Origin: Herbaspirillum sp. SJZ107
GTDB taxonomy: Bacteria; Pseudomonadota; Gammaproteobacteria; Burkholderiales; Burkholderiaceae_D
Assembly: GCF_006715485.1 (NCBI RefSeq)
Contig: NZ_VFNH01000005.1
Span: 62,001-126,000, forward strand
Direction of reading: 5' to 3'
Length of the DNA stretch: 64,000 nucleotides
Each line of letters begins with the position of its first letter. Positions within the stretch are counted from its first letter, which is position 1. The notes below the pieces were generated by a model that was not told the origin of the DNA, did not search any database, and was given only the letters and a program-made list of their open reading frames with translations. Positions 1-8,696 of this stretch are shown piece after piece. Both the position numbers and the translations under genes were made by a program.

Positions 1-1126
1 AGCGCTCGATCAGCAGCGGGTTGAAGTCGCGCGTCGGGAATAGGCTCAGCAGGCGCGTGATGCCCGACTGGGCCAGGTAGATGCTGGTCGATTCGAGCGG
101 CTCCAGGAAACCGCTGGCCAGGCCCAGCGCCACCACGTTCTTGTTCCAGAATTTGCGGCGCATGCCGGTGGTAAAAGCCAGCTTGCGCGGCTCTGCCAGC
201 GCCTTGCCGTCCAGGTTGGCCAGCAGCGTGGCCGCCGCTTCGTCGTCGCTGGTATGGCGGCTCGAATAGACGTAGCCGTTGCCGGTACGGTGCTGCAGCG
301 GGATGCGCCACTGCCAGCCGGCTGCGCGCGCGGTCGAGCGCGTGTACGGCGTGATGGTCTGCAGGCGTTCGCTCGGCACGGCCATGGCGCGGTCGCACGG
401 CAGCCACTCGGTCCAGTCGATGTAGCCGGTTTTCAGGGTGTCTTCGATCAAGAGGCCGCGGAAGCCCGAGCAGTCGATGAAAAGTTCGCCGTCGACCGTC
501 TGGCCGTTTTCCAGCGTCACCGATTCGATGAAGCCATCGCTTGCGCGCTGGCTCACCTTGACGATCTTGCCTTCGATGCGCTTAACGCCGCGCCCTTCCG
601 CCAGTTCGCGCAGGAAGCGCGCATACAGGGTGGCGTCGAAGTGGTAGGCATAGGCGATGTCGGCCAGCGGCGAATTCGGCGCCGCGTTCCTGTCGGCTGG
701 CGCGAATTTGCCCAGCGGCGCCATCACCGTCTGCGCCGAGTACGCGCCGATCGGGGCCGCGCGGCCTTGGCCGTGCAGCTTGAGCCAGAACTGGTGGAAA
801 GGCAGCGGCCCGAGCGAACGCCCGATGGCGCCGAAGCCATGGATGTAACTGTCGCCGATGCGGCTCCAGTCCTTGAATTCGATGCCGAGCTTGATGGTGC
901 CCTGGGTGCGCCTGACGAAGTCCGCTTCGTCGATGCCCAGCCATTGGCCGTTGAAGAGTTTGATGTGGGGCACGCTGGCCTCGCCCACGCCGACGATGCC
1001 GATTTCCTCGGATTCGACCAGGCGGATCGATGCGTTCTTGCCCAGGTAGGTGGCGAGGGCGGCGGCGGCCATCCAGCCCGCACTGCCCCCGCCGACGATG
1101 GTGATGTTCTTGACGCGGTCCTGCAT
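1..1126 (-). CDS. Flavin-dependent tryptophan halogenase family protein (C-terminus cut by window edge)
   Basis: This frame is open from an ATG at 1126 to the left edge, giving about 375 codons; the family is usually about 500 residues, so the C-terminus is missing. The N-terminus has the FAD-binding GGGSAGW motif (residues 12-18). Lys79 sits in TIKLGIEF at the same number as the catalytic lysine of PrnA. The family signature WxWxIP is at residues 271-276 (WQWRIP), and EPLEST at about 342-347 carries the glutamate equivalent to PrnA Glu346. These enzymes use FADH2, O2 and halide to make hypohalous acid that halogenates an aromatic substrate. The essential residues are present, so activity is plausible, but the substrate cannot be read from sequence. 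It follows the TonB receptor on the same strand, a pairing common in Caulobacter and Xanthomonas relatives, where many homologues have no known substrate. A terminator lies between the two genes, so co-transcription is not certain. Confidence 0.9.
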   Translation of the reverse strand, partial: MQDRVKNITIVGGGSAGWMAAAALATYLGKNASIRLVESEEIGIVGVGEASVPHIKLFNGQWLGIDEADFVRRTQGTIKLGIEFKDWSRIGDSYIHGFGAIGRSLGPLPFHQFWLKLHGQGRAAPIGAYSAQTVMAPLGKFAPADRNAAPNSPLADIAYAYHFDATLYARFLRELAEGRGVKRIEGKIVKVSQRASDGFIESVTLENGQTVDGELFIDCSGFRGLLIEDTLKTGYIDWTEWLPCDRAMAVPSERLQTITPYTRSTARAAGWQWRIPLQHRTGNGYVYSSRHTSDDEAAATLLANLDGKALAEPRKLAFTTGMRRKFWNKNVVALGLASGFLEPLESTSIYLAQSGITRLLSLFPTRDFNPLLIER

Positions 1127-1159
1127 CCAGCCTCCCACTGCGCTCCAGTTGCGCCGTCC

Positions 1160-1201
1160 AAATAAAGACGGCAGTTGCCCGCGCTGCTGGCAACTGCCGT
1201 C
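1160..1201 (-). terminator. Rho-independent terminator after the TonB receptor
   Basis: A perfect 13-bp inverted repeat (arms 1167-1179 and 1189-1201, 9-nt loop) lies 20 bp beyond the receptor stop. On the minus strand it is followed by TTTATTT. This is a strong intrinsic terminator for the receptor mRNA and could reduce read-through into the halogenase gene. Confidence 0.8.
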
Positions 1202-1220
1202 GATGACACTGTCCGCGGGC

Positions 1221-4200
1221 TTAGAACTTGTAGTTCAGGCCCACGTACGCCACGCGGCCGGCGTAGCCGCCGGAGTAGAAGCGGTCCTTGGTGTCGTTAC
1301 CCAGGTGCGAACGGGTTTCCTGCTTGGTCAGGTTCAGCACCGAAGCAGTCAGGCTCAGCTCTTTGGTGAAGTTGTAGGCCGCGTTCAGGTCGATCTGGGT
1401 GTACGGCTCCTGGTACACGTTCAAGCCGTTGACCAGGCCGTTCACGATTTCGCCGCGGCGGTTGTACGAAGCGCGCGCCAGGAACTTGTCGGTTTCGTAG
1501 AACACCGTCAGGTTGGCCTGGTTGCGGGCGCTGCCGATCAGCGGCGACTTGCCGATCTCGGTACCGTCTTCCAGCGTGATCGCTGCCTGGTTGGTCTTGT
1601 TGTACGTGTAGTTGAACTGGAAGCCGAGGCCGTTCTTCAGCGAGTGCTGCACGTAGAACTCGGCGCCCTGCGACACCGCATCGCGGCCGCCGGCGCTGGT
1701 CGAGTAGTTCTGCACGGTGACGGTCTCGCCGCCGACGTTCAGGTTGAGGTCACGCACCACCGGCACCGAGAAGTTCTCGACGTTCTTGCGGAACAGGCCC
1801 AGGCCGACCACCGAGCCGCGCTGGAAGTACCACTCCAGGCCCAGGTCGAACATGGTCGCCTTGTACGGCTCCAGGCTCTTGTTGCTGCCCGAGCCGTACC
1901 AGCCCTGCTGGTCGCCGCCACCGATCAGGCGGCGGTCAGCCACGTATTCCGGGCTGAAGTAGCGCAGGCTGCCCGGCGATGCGATGTCGCCGTAGCTCGG
2001 ACGCGAAATCGCTTTCGACGCGGCGGCACGGAACAGCACGGTGTCGGTGACGTCGAAGGCCAGGTTAAAGCTCGGCAGCACGTCGGTGTAGCTGCGGTCC
2101 AGCTGGCTGACCACGAAGGTCGAGATGTGACCGCTGGCCGGGTTGGTCTGGCTGTCCGGCAGCACGGTGAAGCCGCTGATGCAACCCGAACCGGCCGGTG
2201 CGCCCACTGCGGCGACGCCACCTGCCTGGCACGGTGCCGGGGCGCCGTTGACGTTGTAGAAGTAGTCGTTGTAGTAATCGACCTGGTCCGTCGAGTCGGC
2301 GTGCTGCTTGGTCTTCACCACGCGCAGGCCCAGGTTGCCGCGCATGCGCTCGGTCTTGTAGTTGGCCTGCAGGTAGAACGACGAGATCTTTTCCTTGACG
2401 TTGTAGACGAAGTTGTCTTCGTCACGGGTCTTCATGGCCCCGTACTTGTTGGTCAGGTAATTGATGTACGCCGGATAGTTAATCGCCGGGAAAGCAGTGG
2501 TAGTGAACGCGCCGCCCAGGTTACCCAGCGAGCCCGAATACAGGTACGACGGATCCATCTTGTTGGCGGACGGATCGCAGCCGTTCTGGAAGCGGTTGTC
2601 GTAGCTGCCGTCGGTGCCCGGGCAGGTCCAGTAGTTGTTGCCGGTGCTGCGGCTGATGCCGCCGTCGCGGTACTTGGCGCCGAACTGCAGCGAGTCGATG
2701 AACTTGTAGTCAGTGTGCCAGGTAAAGTCGGCCTGGCCGTAGTTCTGCTTGTTGCTGTTCTTGGTCCACGACGAACCGGTCGAGCCGAGGTCGATCTCGC
2801 CGATGCCCTTTTGCAGGTTGGCCAGCACGTCCGGCGAGAAGGTGATCGACGGCGTGCCGGTCAGGTTCCACGAGGACATGTTGTTGCCGTTGGTCCAGCT
2901 GCCGTCCGCATTCTGGACGCGCGGCTTGATCGGCATGGAGAATTGCAGCGACGGACCGCCACTGGCCCAGGTACGGCCGGCCTGGAAGCTGGCGTCGACC
3001 GACTTGCCTTTCCACTCGACCGCGAAGTCGAAGGTCTGCGACAAGGATTTTTGCTTGGTGTAGTTGCCGTTCAGCCATGGGGTCGGCATGGTGCAGTCAT
3101 CCGGACCCCAGCCGCCCGGCTTCTGGCCACCAGCCGCGGCCGCCGCTTCGCTGCAATAATAAGTCTTGCCCGGATGCAGGCTGTAGTCGGCGCCGGTGAC
3201 GATGGTGCCGCTCTTGTCGAAGGTCAGACCGTCGAGCGCACGGCCGCCCGGCCAGTTGCCGTCGCCGTTGTAGCGCGCCAGGCTCCATTCCGGCACCACC
3301 AGCGAGTTGGTCTGGGAATTCTGCGACAGGTCGAAGCGGAAGTAGTTGGCCACCAGGTTCAGGTTGCGCACCGGCTTGAATTGCAGGGTCAGCTGGCCGC
3401 CCTTGCGCTTGCGCTCTTCTTCTTCGACAGCGGCGCTGACCGTGGTCGGCATCATGAAGTTGGTGTAGTGCCCGCCGTTCTGGTCGTTGAAGCCCGACTG
3501 GCCCCACCAGTACGAGTTCATGCCCGAAGGCTTGCCGTTGACGTCGGTTGCCGGATGGGCGTCGTAGTCGTCGCCATACCACTGCCAGCCACCGGCATTG
3601 CTGCTCATGGTGCGCGTGGTGCGGTTCTGCTGGGTCAGGCCGACCAGCACGCCGAAGCGGTTGCTCTTGTCATGCCAGGCGTACTGGCCGGAGAACTGGC
3701 CGTCGCCCTTCTTGGTCGTATCGGCCCAGGTGCCTTCGGCGTTGACGAAACCGCTGCCCGATGGCATGTCCAGCGGACGGCGGGTATGCAGGATCACGGT
3801 GCCGCCGATGCCGCCTTCGTCGATGCGCGCTTCCGCTGTCTTGAACAGCTCGGCGCTGCCCAGCATGTTCGACGGCATCAAAGCGTAGTTGAAGGAACGG
3901 GTCGGATCGCCGTTCGATTCGGCGGTGGCGATGTAGTTGCCGTTCAGCTGAGTCAGGGTCAGTTCCGACGACAGGCCGCGCACGCTGACGTTCCTGCCTT
4001 CGCCGCCGTCGCGGGTAATGATCACGCCCGGCACGCGCTGCAGCGCGTCGGCGACGTTTTTATCAGGGAATTTACCGATGTCTTCGGCGGTGATCACCTC
4101 GACGATCGAGTTGGCATCGCGCTTCTGGTCGAGGCTCTTTTCGATCGAGTAGCGGTAGCCGGTCACGACCACCTTCTGGCCAGCGACGGCAGGCTGGCCG

Positions 4201-4358
4201 GCGGCCGGCGTTGCAACGACCGGCGCGTCGGCTGCCTGCGCATCGGCGGTCTGCGCCTGTGCGCTCGAAATGGACATCAGTGCGACACCCACGGCGATGG
4301 CAATGGGTTTTACAGGGCAGCGCAGCTGCCGCGAAGCGAGATGGGCTCTCAACGTCAT
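1221..4358 (-). CDS. TonB-dependent receptor, Caulobacter/Xanthomonas type
   Basis: This is a 1045-residue outer-membrane active transporter powered by TonB-ExbB-ExbD. The N-terminus has a signal peptide ending near AQA (about residue 35), then a TonB-box-like QKVVVTGYR (about 61-69). The plug domain follows (SIVEVITAEDIGKFPDKNVADALQ region, then GRNVSVRGL and a GGIGGTV glycine patch). The rest is a long beta-barrel ending in the typical aromatic terminus YKF. The length and the VADALQRVPGV signature place it with the large proteobacterial receptors that often import carbohydrates or glycans. It has its own sigma-70-type promoter and paired operator-like palindromes upstream. The halogenase homologue lies downstream on the same strand. 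The ligand is unknown; a siderophore or peptide cannot be excluded. Confidence 0.93.
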   Translation of the reverse strand: MTLRAHLASRQLRCPVKPIAIAVGVALMSISSAQAQTADAQAADAPVVATPAAGQPAVAGQKVVVTGYRYSIEKSLDQKRDANSIVEVITAEDIGKFPDKNVADALQRVPGVIITRDGGEGRNVSVRGLSSELTLTQLNGNYIATAESNGDPTRSFNYALMPSNMLGSAELFKTAEARIDEGGIGGTVILHTRRPLDMPSGSGFVNAEGTWADTTKKGDGQFSGQYAWHDKSNRFGVLVGLTQQNRTTRTMSSNAGGWQWYGDDYDAHPATDVNGKPSGMNSYWWGQSGFNDQNGGHYTNFMMPTTVSAAVEEEERKRKGGQLTLQFKPVRNLNLVANYFRFDLSQNSQTNSLVVPEWSLARYNGDGNWPGGRALDGLTFDKSGTIVTGADYSLHPGKTYYCSEAAAAAGGQKPGGWGPDDCTMPTPWLNGNYTKQKSLSQTFDFAVEWKGKSVDASFQAGRTWASGGPSLQFSMPIKPRVQNADGSWTNGNNMSSWNLTGTPSITFSPDVLANLQKGIGEIDLGSTGSSWTKNSNKQNYGQADFTWHTDYKFIDSLQFGAKYRDGGISRSTGNNYWTCPGTDGSYDNRFQNGCDPSANKMDPSYLYSGSLGNLGGAFTTTAFPAINYPAYINYLTNKYGAMKTRDEDNFVYNVKEKISSFYLQANYKTERMRGNLGLRVVKTKQHADSTDQVDYYNDYFYNVNGAPAPCQAGGVAAVGAPAGSGCISGFTVLPDSQTNPASGHISTFVVSQLDRSYTDVLPSFNLAFDVTDTVLFRAAASKAISRPSYGDIASPGSLRYFSPEYVADRRLIGGGDQQGWYGSGSNKSLEPYKATMFDLGLEWYFQRGSVVGLGLFRKNVENFSVPVVRDLNLNVGGETVTVQNYSTSAGGRDAVSQGAEFYVQHSLKNGLGFQFNYTYNKTNQAAITLEDGTEIGKSPLIGSARNQANLTVFYETDKFLARASYNRRGEIVNGLVNGLNVYQEPYTQIDLNAAYNFTKELSLTASVLNLTKQETRSHLGNDTKDRFYSGGYAGRVAYVGLNYKF

Positions 4359-4416
4359 GTAAGTCTCCGGGTCGTACCCAAGATGGGATAGTTTTTATAG
4401 CGGGAGTTTTTGGAGG

Positions 4417-4427
4417 ATTTACTAAAC
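4417..4427. promoter_or_regulatory. Operator-like palindrome ATTTACTAAAC (downstream copy)
   Basis: An 11-bp near-palindrome centred on 4422. It is the inverted-strand counterpart of GTTTAGTAAAC at 4539-4549, with one outer mismatch. It lies about 48 bp downstream of the predicted receptor transcription start, where a repressor could block elongation or form a loop. Confidence 0.4.
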
Positions 4428-4476
4428 GATCAAGTCCCTGACCGATCCGTATAACCTCGCTTTCCAACAAGGAGAA

Positions 4477-4505
4477 GTTATACAAAGGAAATTACAAGCA
4501 TTCAA
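4477..4505 (-). promoter_or_regulatory. Sigma-70-type promoter of the TonB receptor
   Basis: On the minus strand TTGAAT (4505-4500) is separated by exactly 17 bp from TATAAC (4482-4477), a good match to -35/-10 consensus in an AT-rich context. It predicts a start near 4470 and a leader of about 110 nt before the ATG at 4358. Confidence 0.6.
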
Positions 4506-4538
4506 TAAACTTTCAAATGCGCGATGCAGTTTAGCTAA

Positions 4539-4549
4539 GTTTAGTAAAC
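4539..4549. promoter_or_regulatory. Operator-like palindrome GTTTAGTAAAC (upstream copy)
   Basis: An 11-bp perfect palindrome around a central G, about 34 bp upstream of the receptor -35 box. A related half-element GTTTAGCTAA abuts it at 4529-4538. The regulator is unknown; no candidate regulator gene lies next to it inside the window. Confidence 0.45.
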
Positions 4550-4677
4550 GAAAATGATGCAAAACCGCCACATCAATTAGGTGAGCGGTAACATGCTTGA
4601 CATTTCCTGCAGGATCGCGCGCGCCGCCCTTTTGCCGGCCTGTTCTACACTGCGGCAGCCACCTCTACCCGGAGTGA

Positions 4678-5637
4678 ATGATGATCGACTCGATTGGCAC
4701 GCCAACCCTGTACATCGCCTTTTCCGTGTTGGTTGCCATTTTGCTGGCAGTCGATTTCTTCATTCTCAAGCAGGAAGGCGAACACCGCGTCAGCACACGC
4801 GAGGCGGCTGTCTGGTCGCTGATCTGGGTGTCGATCGCGCTGGCCTTCGGCGCCTGGTTCTGGTGGTACCTGCGGGGTATCGTCGGCGAAGAGGTGGCGC
4901 GCACGCGGGCGCTGGAATACCTGACGGGCTACCTGATCGAGAAATCGCTGGCGGTCGACAACGTGTTCGTCTGGATCACGCTCTTCAACTTCTTCGCCGT
5001 GCCCGCCGCCTACCAGAAGCGCGTGCTGCTGTACGGCGTGCTGGGCGCGATCGTGCTGCGCGCGCTCCTGATCTACGTCGGCGCCCTGCTGCTGGCCCAG
5101 TTCCACTGGATCTTGTACGTGTTCGGCGCCTTTTTGCTGTACACCGGCGTGCACATGGTGCGTGCGGCCGACGACGAACCGAACCTTGCCGACAACAAGA
5201 TACTGCGCTGGATGCGCAAGCACATCCGTATCACCGACGAGTATCACCAGGACCGGTTTTTCGTGGTGCGGCAGGGCCTGCGCTACGCCACGCCGATGTT
5301 CGTGGTGCTGGTGCTGGTGGAGATCACCGACGTCATCTTCGCGGTCGATTCGATTCCGGCGATCTTTGCGGTGACCGGTGATCCGTTCATCGTGTTCACC
5401 TCGAACATCTTTGCCATTCTTGGGCTGCGGGCGATGTACTTCCTGCTGGCTGATATGGCGCAGCGCTTCCATTTGCTGAAGTATGGATTGGCCGGGATCC
5501 TGGTGTTTATCGGTATCAAGATGCTGCTGCTCGATATCTACAAGATTCCGACCGGGATTGCGCTGGGGGTGGTGGGCTTGATTCTGTCGGTGTCGGTGGT
5601 GGCTAGCCTCATGACGTCGAAGCCGACCCGCCCCTGA
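4678..5637 (+). CDS. TerC/Alx-family integral membrane protein
   Basis: A 319-residue polytopic membrane protein with about nine hydrophobic segments. It carries the two TerC repeats with conserved acidic residues: EKSLAVDNVFVW near residue 84, and the second repeat EITDVIFAVDSIPAI near residue 218. TerC/Alx proteins are linked to manganese export and to metallation of secreted enzymes, and some to tellurite resistance; the exact role here is not defined. The start follows a GGAG at good spacing; ATG ATG is doubled, so 4681 is also possible. It stands alone on the plus strand with no ter operon partners nearby, which argues for metal homeostasis rather than a tellurite island. Confidence 0.9.
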   Translation: MMIDSIGTPTLYIAFSVLVAILLAVDFFILKQEGEHRVSTREAAVWSLIWVSIALAFGAWFWWYLRGIVGEEVARTRALEYLTGYLIEKSLAVDNVFVWITLFNFFAVPAAYQKRVLLYGVLGAIVLRALLIYVGALLLAQFHWILYVFGAFLLYTGVHMVRAADDEPNLADNKILRWMRKHIRITDEYHQDRFFVVRQGLRYATPMFVVLVLVEITDVIFAVDSIPAIFAVTGDPFIVFTSNIFAILGLRAMYFLLADMAQRFHLLKYGLAGILVFIGIKMLLLDIYKIPTGIALGVVGLILSVSVVASLMTSKPTRP

Positions 5638-5780
5638 ATTACACCTGGAAGCTTTGTATTGACGCCTTGATGTTCCTGACAAACCCGTTACTTCCTGGGA
5701 GAGCAACAATCCCGTACACTGCCCCATTCTGAGAGTCCGCTATCGTCCGGCCAAGAGCAGTCATTAATTTGCATCGTTAT

Positions 5781-6254
5781 ATGAAGACCAGGTATCTCGC
5801 TTTGGCCGCACTTACTGCTATCTCATTACAGCCCCTGGTTGGACTGGCCACTTTTTTTCCATTTTGGCGCGGGGCATTCCCTTCGCCTGATGTTTTCATT
5901 TTTTACCTGCTAGCCGTACTGATCATGTCGAGTTTGATCGTGGTACTGCTCGGACTACCATGTTTTAATGCACTTAACGCAGCAGGTAAGTTAACTTTGC
6001 CAAGTTTGAGTTGCTGCGGCATCTTCATCGGGATGTTGCCTTATCTTTTGATAGCCTACCCCCAGCATATAGCTGGTTACACAGGGACTGCGCTATGGCA
6101 CGGACACATGCTCAGGCATTATGAAAATGGAAGTCCAGCGGCGGGAGCATGGCTCGCTTACGTCGAAACTGCCGTTGGACTTGGCTTTCACGGATTTGTT
6201 GGAAGTCTGGTTTTCTACTTTTTCTGGTATCGGCACAGAACGGTACTACGGTAG
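5781..6254 (+). CDS. Small hypothetical membrane protein, AT-richer than its surroundings
   Basis: I do not recognise this 157-residue protein. It has four hydrophobic stretches (about residues 5-27, 40-63, 79-97 and 128-150), so it is likely an inner-membrane protein. ATG 5781 is preferred over TTG 5769, which only adds four residues. Base composition and codon use are visibly less GC-rich than in flanking genes, which may indicate acquisition by transfer or weak selection. No conserved motif or operon partner is seen; terC upstream ends 143 bp earlier. Confidence 0.55.
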   Translation: MKTRYLALAALTAISLQPLVGLATFFPFWRGAFPSPDVFIFYLLAVLIMSSLIVVLLGLPCFNALNAAGKLTLPSLSCCGIFIGMLPYLLIAYPQHIAGYTGTALWHGHMLRHYENGSPAAGAWLAYVETAVGLGFHGFVGSLVFYFFWYRHRTVLR

Positions 6255-6323
6255 AAAAAGTGCCCACTTGATGGCGAAAGCGGACGCTGCAATAAGTCTG
6301 CAATCCGCTGCGCTTGGTCTAGT

Positions 6324-6361
6324 TTCGTACAGTAGCCGTGATTCGTACGTTACTTTCGTAC
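6324..6361. repeat. Three short direct repeats TTCGTAC
   Basis: TTCGTAC occurs at 6324-6330, 6342-6348 and 6355-6361 between the small membrane protein and the end of the MFS gene. Spacings are unequal (18 and 13 bp). It may be a protein-binding cluster or chance; no replication or recombination gene is nearby. Confidence 0.3.
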
Positions 6362-6407
6362 ATGCTTGCGTCATATGCGGGGATGCCAGCTGCAGGCACC
6401 CGCGCAA

Positions 6408-7634
6408 TCAATCCCTGGCCGCAGCAGCCCGGATCCGCACCAGCAGCGCCCCACCGCTCGCCACCATCGCCACGCCCACCACACCCATCCAGCCCCACCC
6501 GGCCAGCGCCTGCGCCCCGAGGAAACCACCGGCTGCCATGCCGACGAACACGCTGGTCATCAACAGCGCATTCAAACGGCTGCGCGCTTCCGGCGCGATC
6601 CCGTAGATGATGCTCTGGTGCGAAATCAGGCTGGCCTGCACGCCCAGGTCGAAGCCGACCGTGGCCAGCGCCAGCAGCGCCAGCTGCGCCCCGGTCGACA
6701 GCAGCGGCATGAAAAGCATCGCGCCGAACGAGACCACCGTGATGGTGGCGGCGATGCGTGTCACCCACTCGGCGCCGCGGCGGTCGGCCAGGCGGCCGGC
6801 GAACGGTGCCGCCAGCGCGCCGACGGCGCCGGCCAGGCCAAAGGAGCCGGCGACGGCCGAACCCAGGTGGAACGGGGCGTCGTGCAGCATCACGGCCAGC
6901 GTCGACCAGAACGCCGAGAAGCCGAGCGCCAGCAGTCCCTGGGCCAGTGCGGCCAGGCGCAGCTTGCGGTGCGCGCGCCACAGGGTGGCCAGCGATTGCA
7001 GCAGCGCCGGGTAGGATTGCGTGGTGGTCGGCGCGAAGTGCGGCAAGCCCTTGGCCATCACGCCCGCCAGCAGCAGCACGCTCACCGCCGCCGCCATGAA
7101 CACCGTGCGCCAGCCGAAGTGCTCGGCAACGAAGCCGCTCACCACGCGCGACAGCAGGATACCCATCAACAGGCCGGTCATCACGGTGCCGACCGCCTTG
7201 CCGCGGTGCGCGGCCGGCGCCAGCGTCGCGGCGGCCGGCACGATGTCCTGGGCCACGGTGGCGAACAGGCCGACCGCCAGGCTGGCCGCCAGCAGCACGC
7301 CCAGCGTCGGCGCGAAGCCGGTCAGCAGCAGCGCCGCGCTCAGGATCAGCGCCTTGATGACGATGATGTTGCGGCGGTCGTAGCGGTCGCCCAGCGGTGC
7401 CAGCACCAGCAGGCCGATGGCGTACCCGAGCTGGGTCAGGGTCGGAATCCAGCCGACGTTGCGCGCCGTCGCATGCAGGTCGCCGGCCAGCACGCCCAGC
7501 GTCGGCTGGCTGTAATAAAGTGCGGCGACGGTGAGGCCGGTGCCGGCGGCCAGCAGGAAAGTCAGCGAAGTCGACAGCGTTGCCTGCTCGGGCGCGGCCT
7601 GGGTAATGTTCTTGGTCATGGATGTCGTGCTCAT
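6408..7634 (-). CDS. MFS transporter (DHA1-like drug/metabolite efflux)
   Basis: A 408-residue major facilitator with about 12 transmembrane segments. It has a typical loop-2/3 motif GDRYDRRN (about residue 95) and a matching GRLADRRG in the second half. ATG 7634 is preferred because GGAG lies 7 nt upstream; an in-frame ATG at 7670 adds 12 unlikely residues. These carriers exchange small hydrophobic or amphipathic compounds for protons. A LysR regulator starts divergently 99 bp away, the classic layout in which the LysR protein controls the transporter. The substrate is unknown. Confidence 0.87.
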   Translation of the reverse strand: MSTTSMTKNITQAAPEQATLSTSLTFLLAAGTGLTVAALYYSQPTLGVLAGDLHATARNVGWIPTLTQLGYAIGLLVLAPLGDRYDRRNIIVIKALILSAALLLTGFAPTLGVLLAASLAVGLFATVAQDIVPAAATLAPAAHRGKAVGTVMTGLLMGILLSRVVSGFVAEHFGWRTVFMAAAVSVLLLAGVMAKGLPHFAPTTTQSYPALLQSLATLWRAHRKLRLAALAQGLLALGFSAFWSTLAVMLHDAPFHLGSAVAGSFGLAGAVGALAAPFAGRLADRRGAEWVTRIAATITVVSFGAMLFMPLLSTGAQLALLALATVGFDLGVQASLISHQSIIYGIAPEARSRLNALLMTSVFVGMAAGGFLGAQALAGWGWMGVVGVAMVASGGALLVRIRAAAARD

Positions 7635-7733
7635 GGTGCGCTCCGGAAGTGGAACTGCGATGGAGTGCATTATGCAAAGATGGCAAGTATGACGGTAGCA
7701 GCCGCACGCGTCGAACTGTTATACGATGCACGT

Positions 7734-8696
7734 ATGAATATCGAACAAACACCCGGCATTTCCACTGCCGACCGTATGATGCTCGTGGAAACCTTTGTCC
7801 GCATCGTCGATGCCGGCAGCCTCTCTGCCGCCGCGCGCCTGCTGGAGACCACGCAACCCACCATCAGCCGGCGCCTGAAGACGCTGGAAAAATCGCTCGG
7901 GGTGCGCCTGCTGCAGCGTTCCACGCATGCAATGACGCTGACCGACGACGGCATCCGCTGCTACGAACGCGCCAAGGCCCTGATCCTCGGCTGGCAGGAG
8001 TTCGAAAGCGAGATCCGCGGCGCCGGCGACGAACCGGTGGGCACCCTGCGCGTGATCGCGCCGCACGCCTTCGGCCAGCAGCAGCTGGTGGCGCCGCTGG
8101 CAGAGTATTTGGCGCGCTATCCGAAGATGACGGTCGACTGGACCCTGCACGACCGCACGCCCGACTTCATCGCCGAAGGCATCGACTGCGCGATCCAGGT
8201 CGGCGCCCTGACCGACACCTCGGTGGTGGCGATCCCGCTGGGCGCGGTGCCGCGCATCGTGGTCGGCGCCCCTGCCCTGCTCCACGGCGCAGGCGGGCCT
8301 GCCACGATGCCCACGCACCCGGACGACCTGGCGCGCCTGCCCTGGATTGCGGCCAGCAATTTTTACCGCGACGAGGTCGAACTGGCCCACGCCGGCAGTG
8401 GCGAGACCGTACGCATGCGCATCCAGCCGCGCCTCTACACCGACAACCTGTATGCGCTGCGCAATGCGGCGCTGCTGGGCGTCGGCGCGGCGGTCGCCTC
8501 GACCTGGGCGCTGCGCGAGGAACTGGAGAGCGGCCACCTGGTGCAGCTGGCGCCCGAGTGGCAGGCCGCGCCGCTGCCGATCCACCTGATCTATCCGCCG
8601 GCGCGCTTCTATCCGGCGCGCCTGCGCCGCTTCATCGACATCATGCGGGTGGCGGTGCCGCAGGCGTTCGGGATCACGCCGCCCGCCTCAAGCTGA
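7734..8696 (+). CDS. LysR-family transcriptional regulator
   Basis: A 320-residue regulator with an N-terminal winged helix-turn-helix (about 15-75: SLSAAARLLETTQPTISRRLKTLEKSLG) and a periplasmic-binding-protein-like effector domain (about 100-310). The frame is open for more than 450 codons upstream, but that stretch is the antisense of the MFS gene. The ATG at 7734 begins just before the DNA-binding domain. It is divergent from the MFS gene and probably regulates it and itself through the shared 99-bp spacer. Its 3' end overlaps the convergent SDR gene by 9 bp. Confidence 0.88.
   Translation: MNIEQTPGISTADRMMLVETFVRIVDAGSLSAAARLLETTQPTISRRLKTLEKSLGVRLLQRSTHAMTLTDDGIRCYERAKALILGWQEFESEIRGAGDEPVGTLRVIAPHAFGQQQLVAPLAEYLARYPKMTVDWTLHDRTPDFIAEGIDCAIQVGALTDTSVVAIPLGAVPRIVVGAPALLHGAGGPATMPTHPDDLARLPWIAASNFYRDEVELAHAGSGETVRMRIQPRLYTDNLYALRNAALLGVGAAVASTWALREELESGHLVQLAPEWQAAPLPIHLIYPPARFYPARLRRFIDIMRVAVPQAFGITPPASS

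Larger units (their letters stand above)
4359..4677. other. Intergenic control region between TonB receptor and terC
   Basis: This 319-bp AT-richer stretch between divergent genes holds the receptor promoter (4477-4505, minus strand) and two operator-like palindromes (4417-4427 and 4539-4549). It also has an 8-bp perfect palindrome TTAGCTAA at 4531-4538 that abuts the upstream operator. On the terC side, a GGAG ribosome-binding site lies just before the start codon. I found no convincing promoter for terC and no recognisable yybP-ykoY (manganese) riboswitch. Confidence 0.6.

Noticed and set aside
1050..4391. A plus-strand open frame of 1113 codons opposite the TonB receptor
   Set aside because: It is an antisense shadow of a clear receptor gene in high-GC DNA; its translation is Arg/Val/Gly-rich with no domain.
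4560..4677. A yybP-ykoY manganese riboswitch before terC
   Set aside because: The stretch is short and I could not find the conserved loops of that class.
6366..7733. N-terminal extension of the LysR gene
   Set aside because: The open frame runs antisense through the MFS transporter; the LysR DNA-binding domain starts right after ATG 7734.
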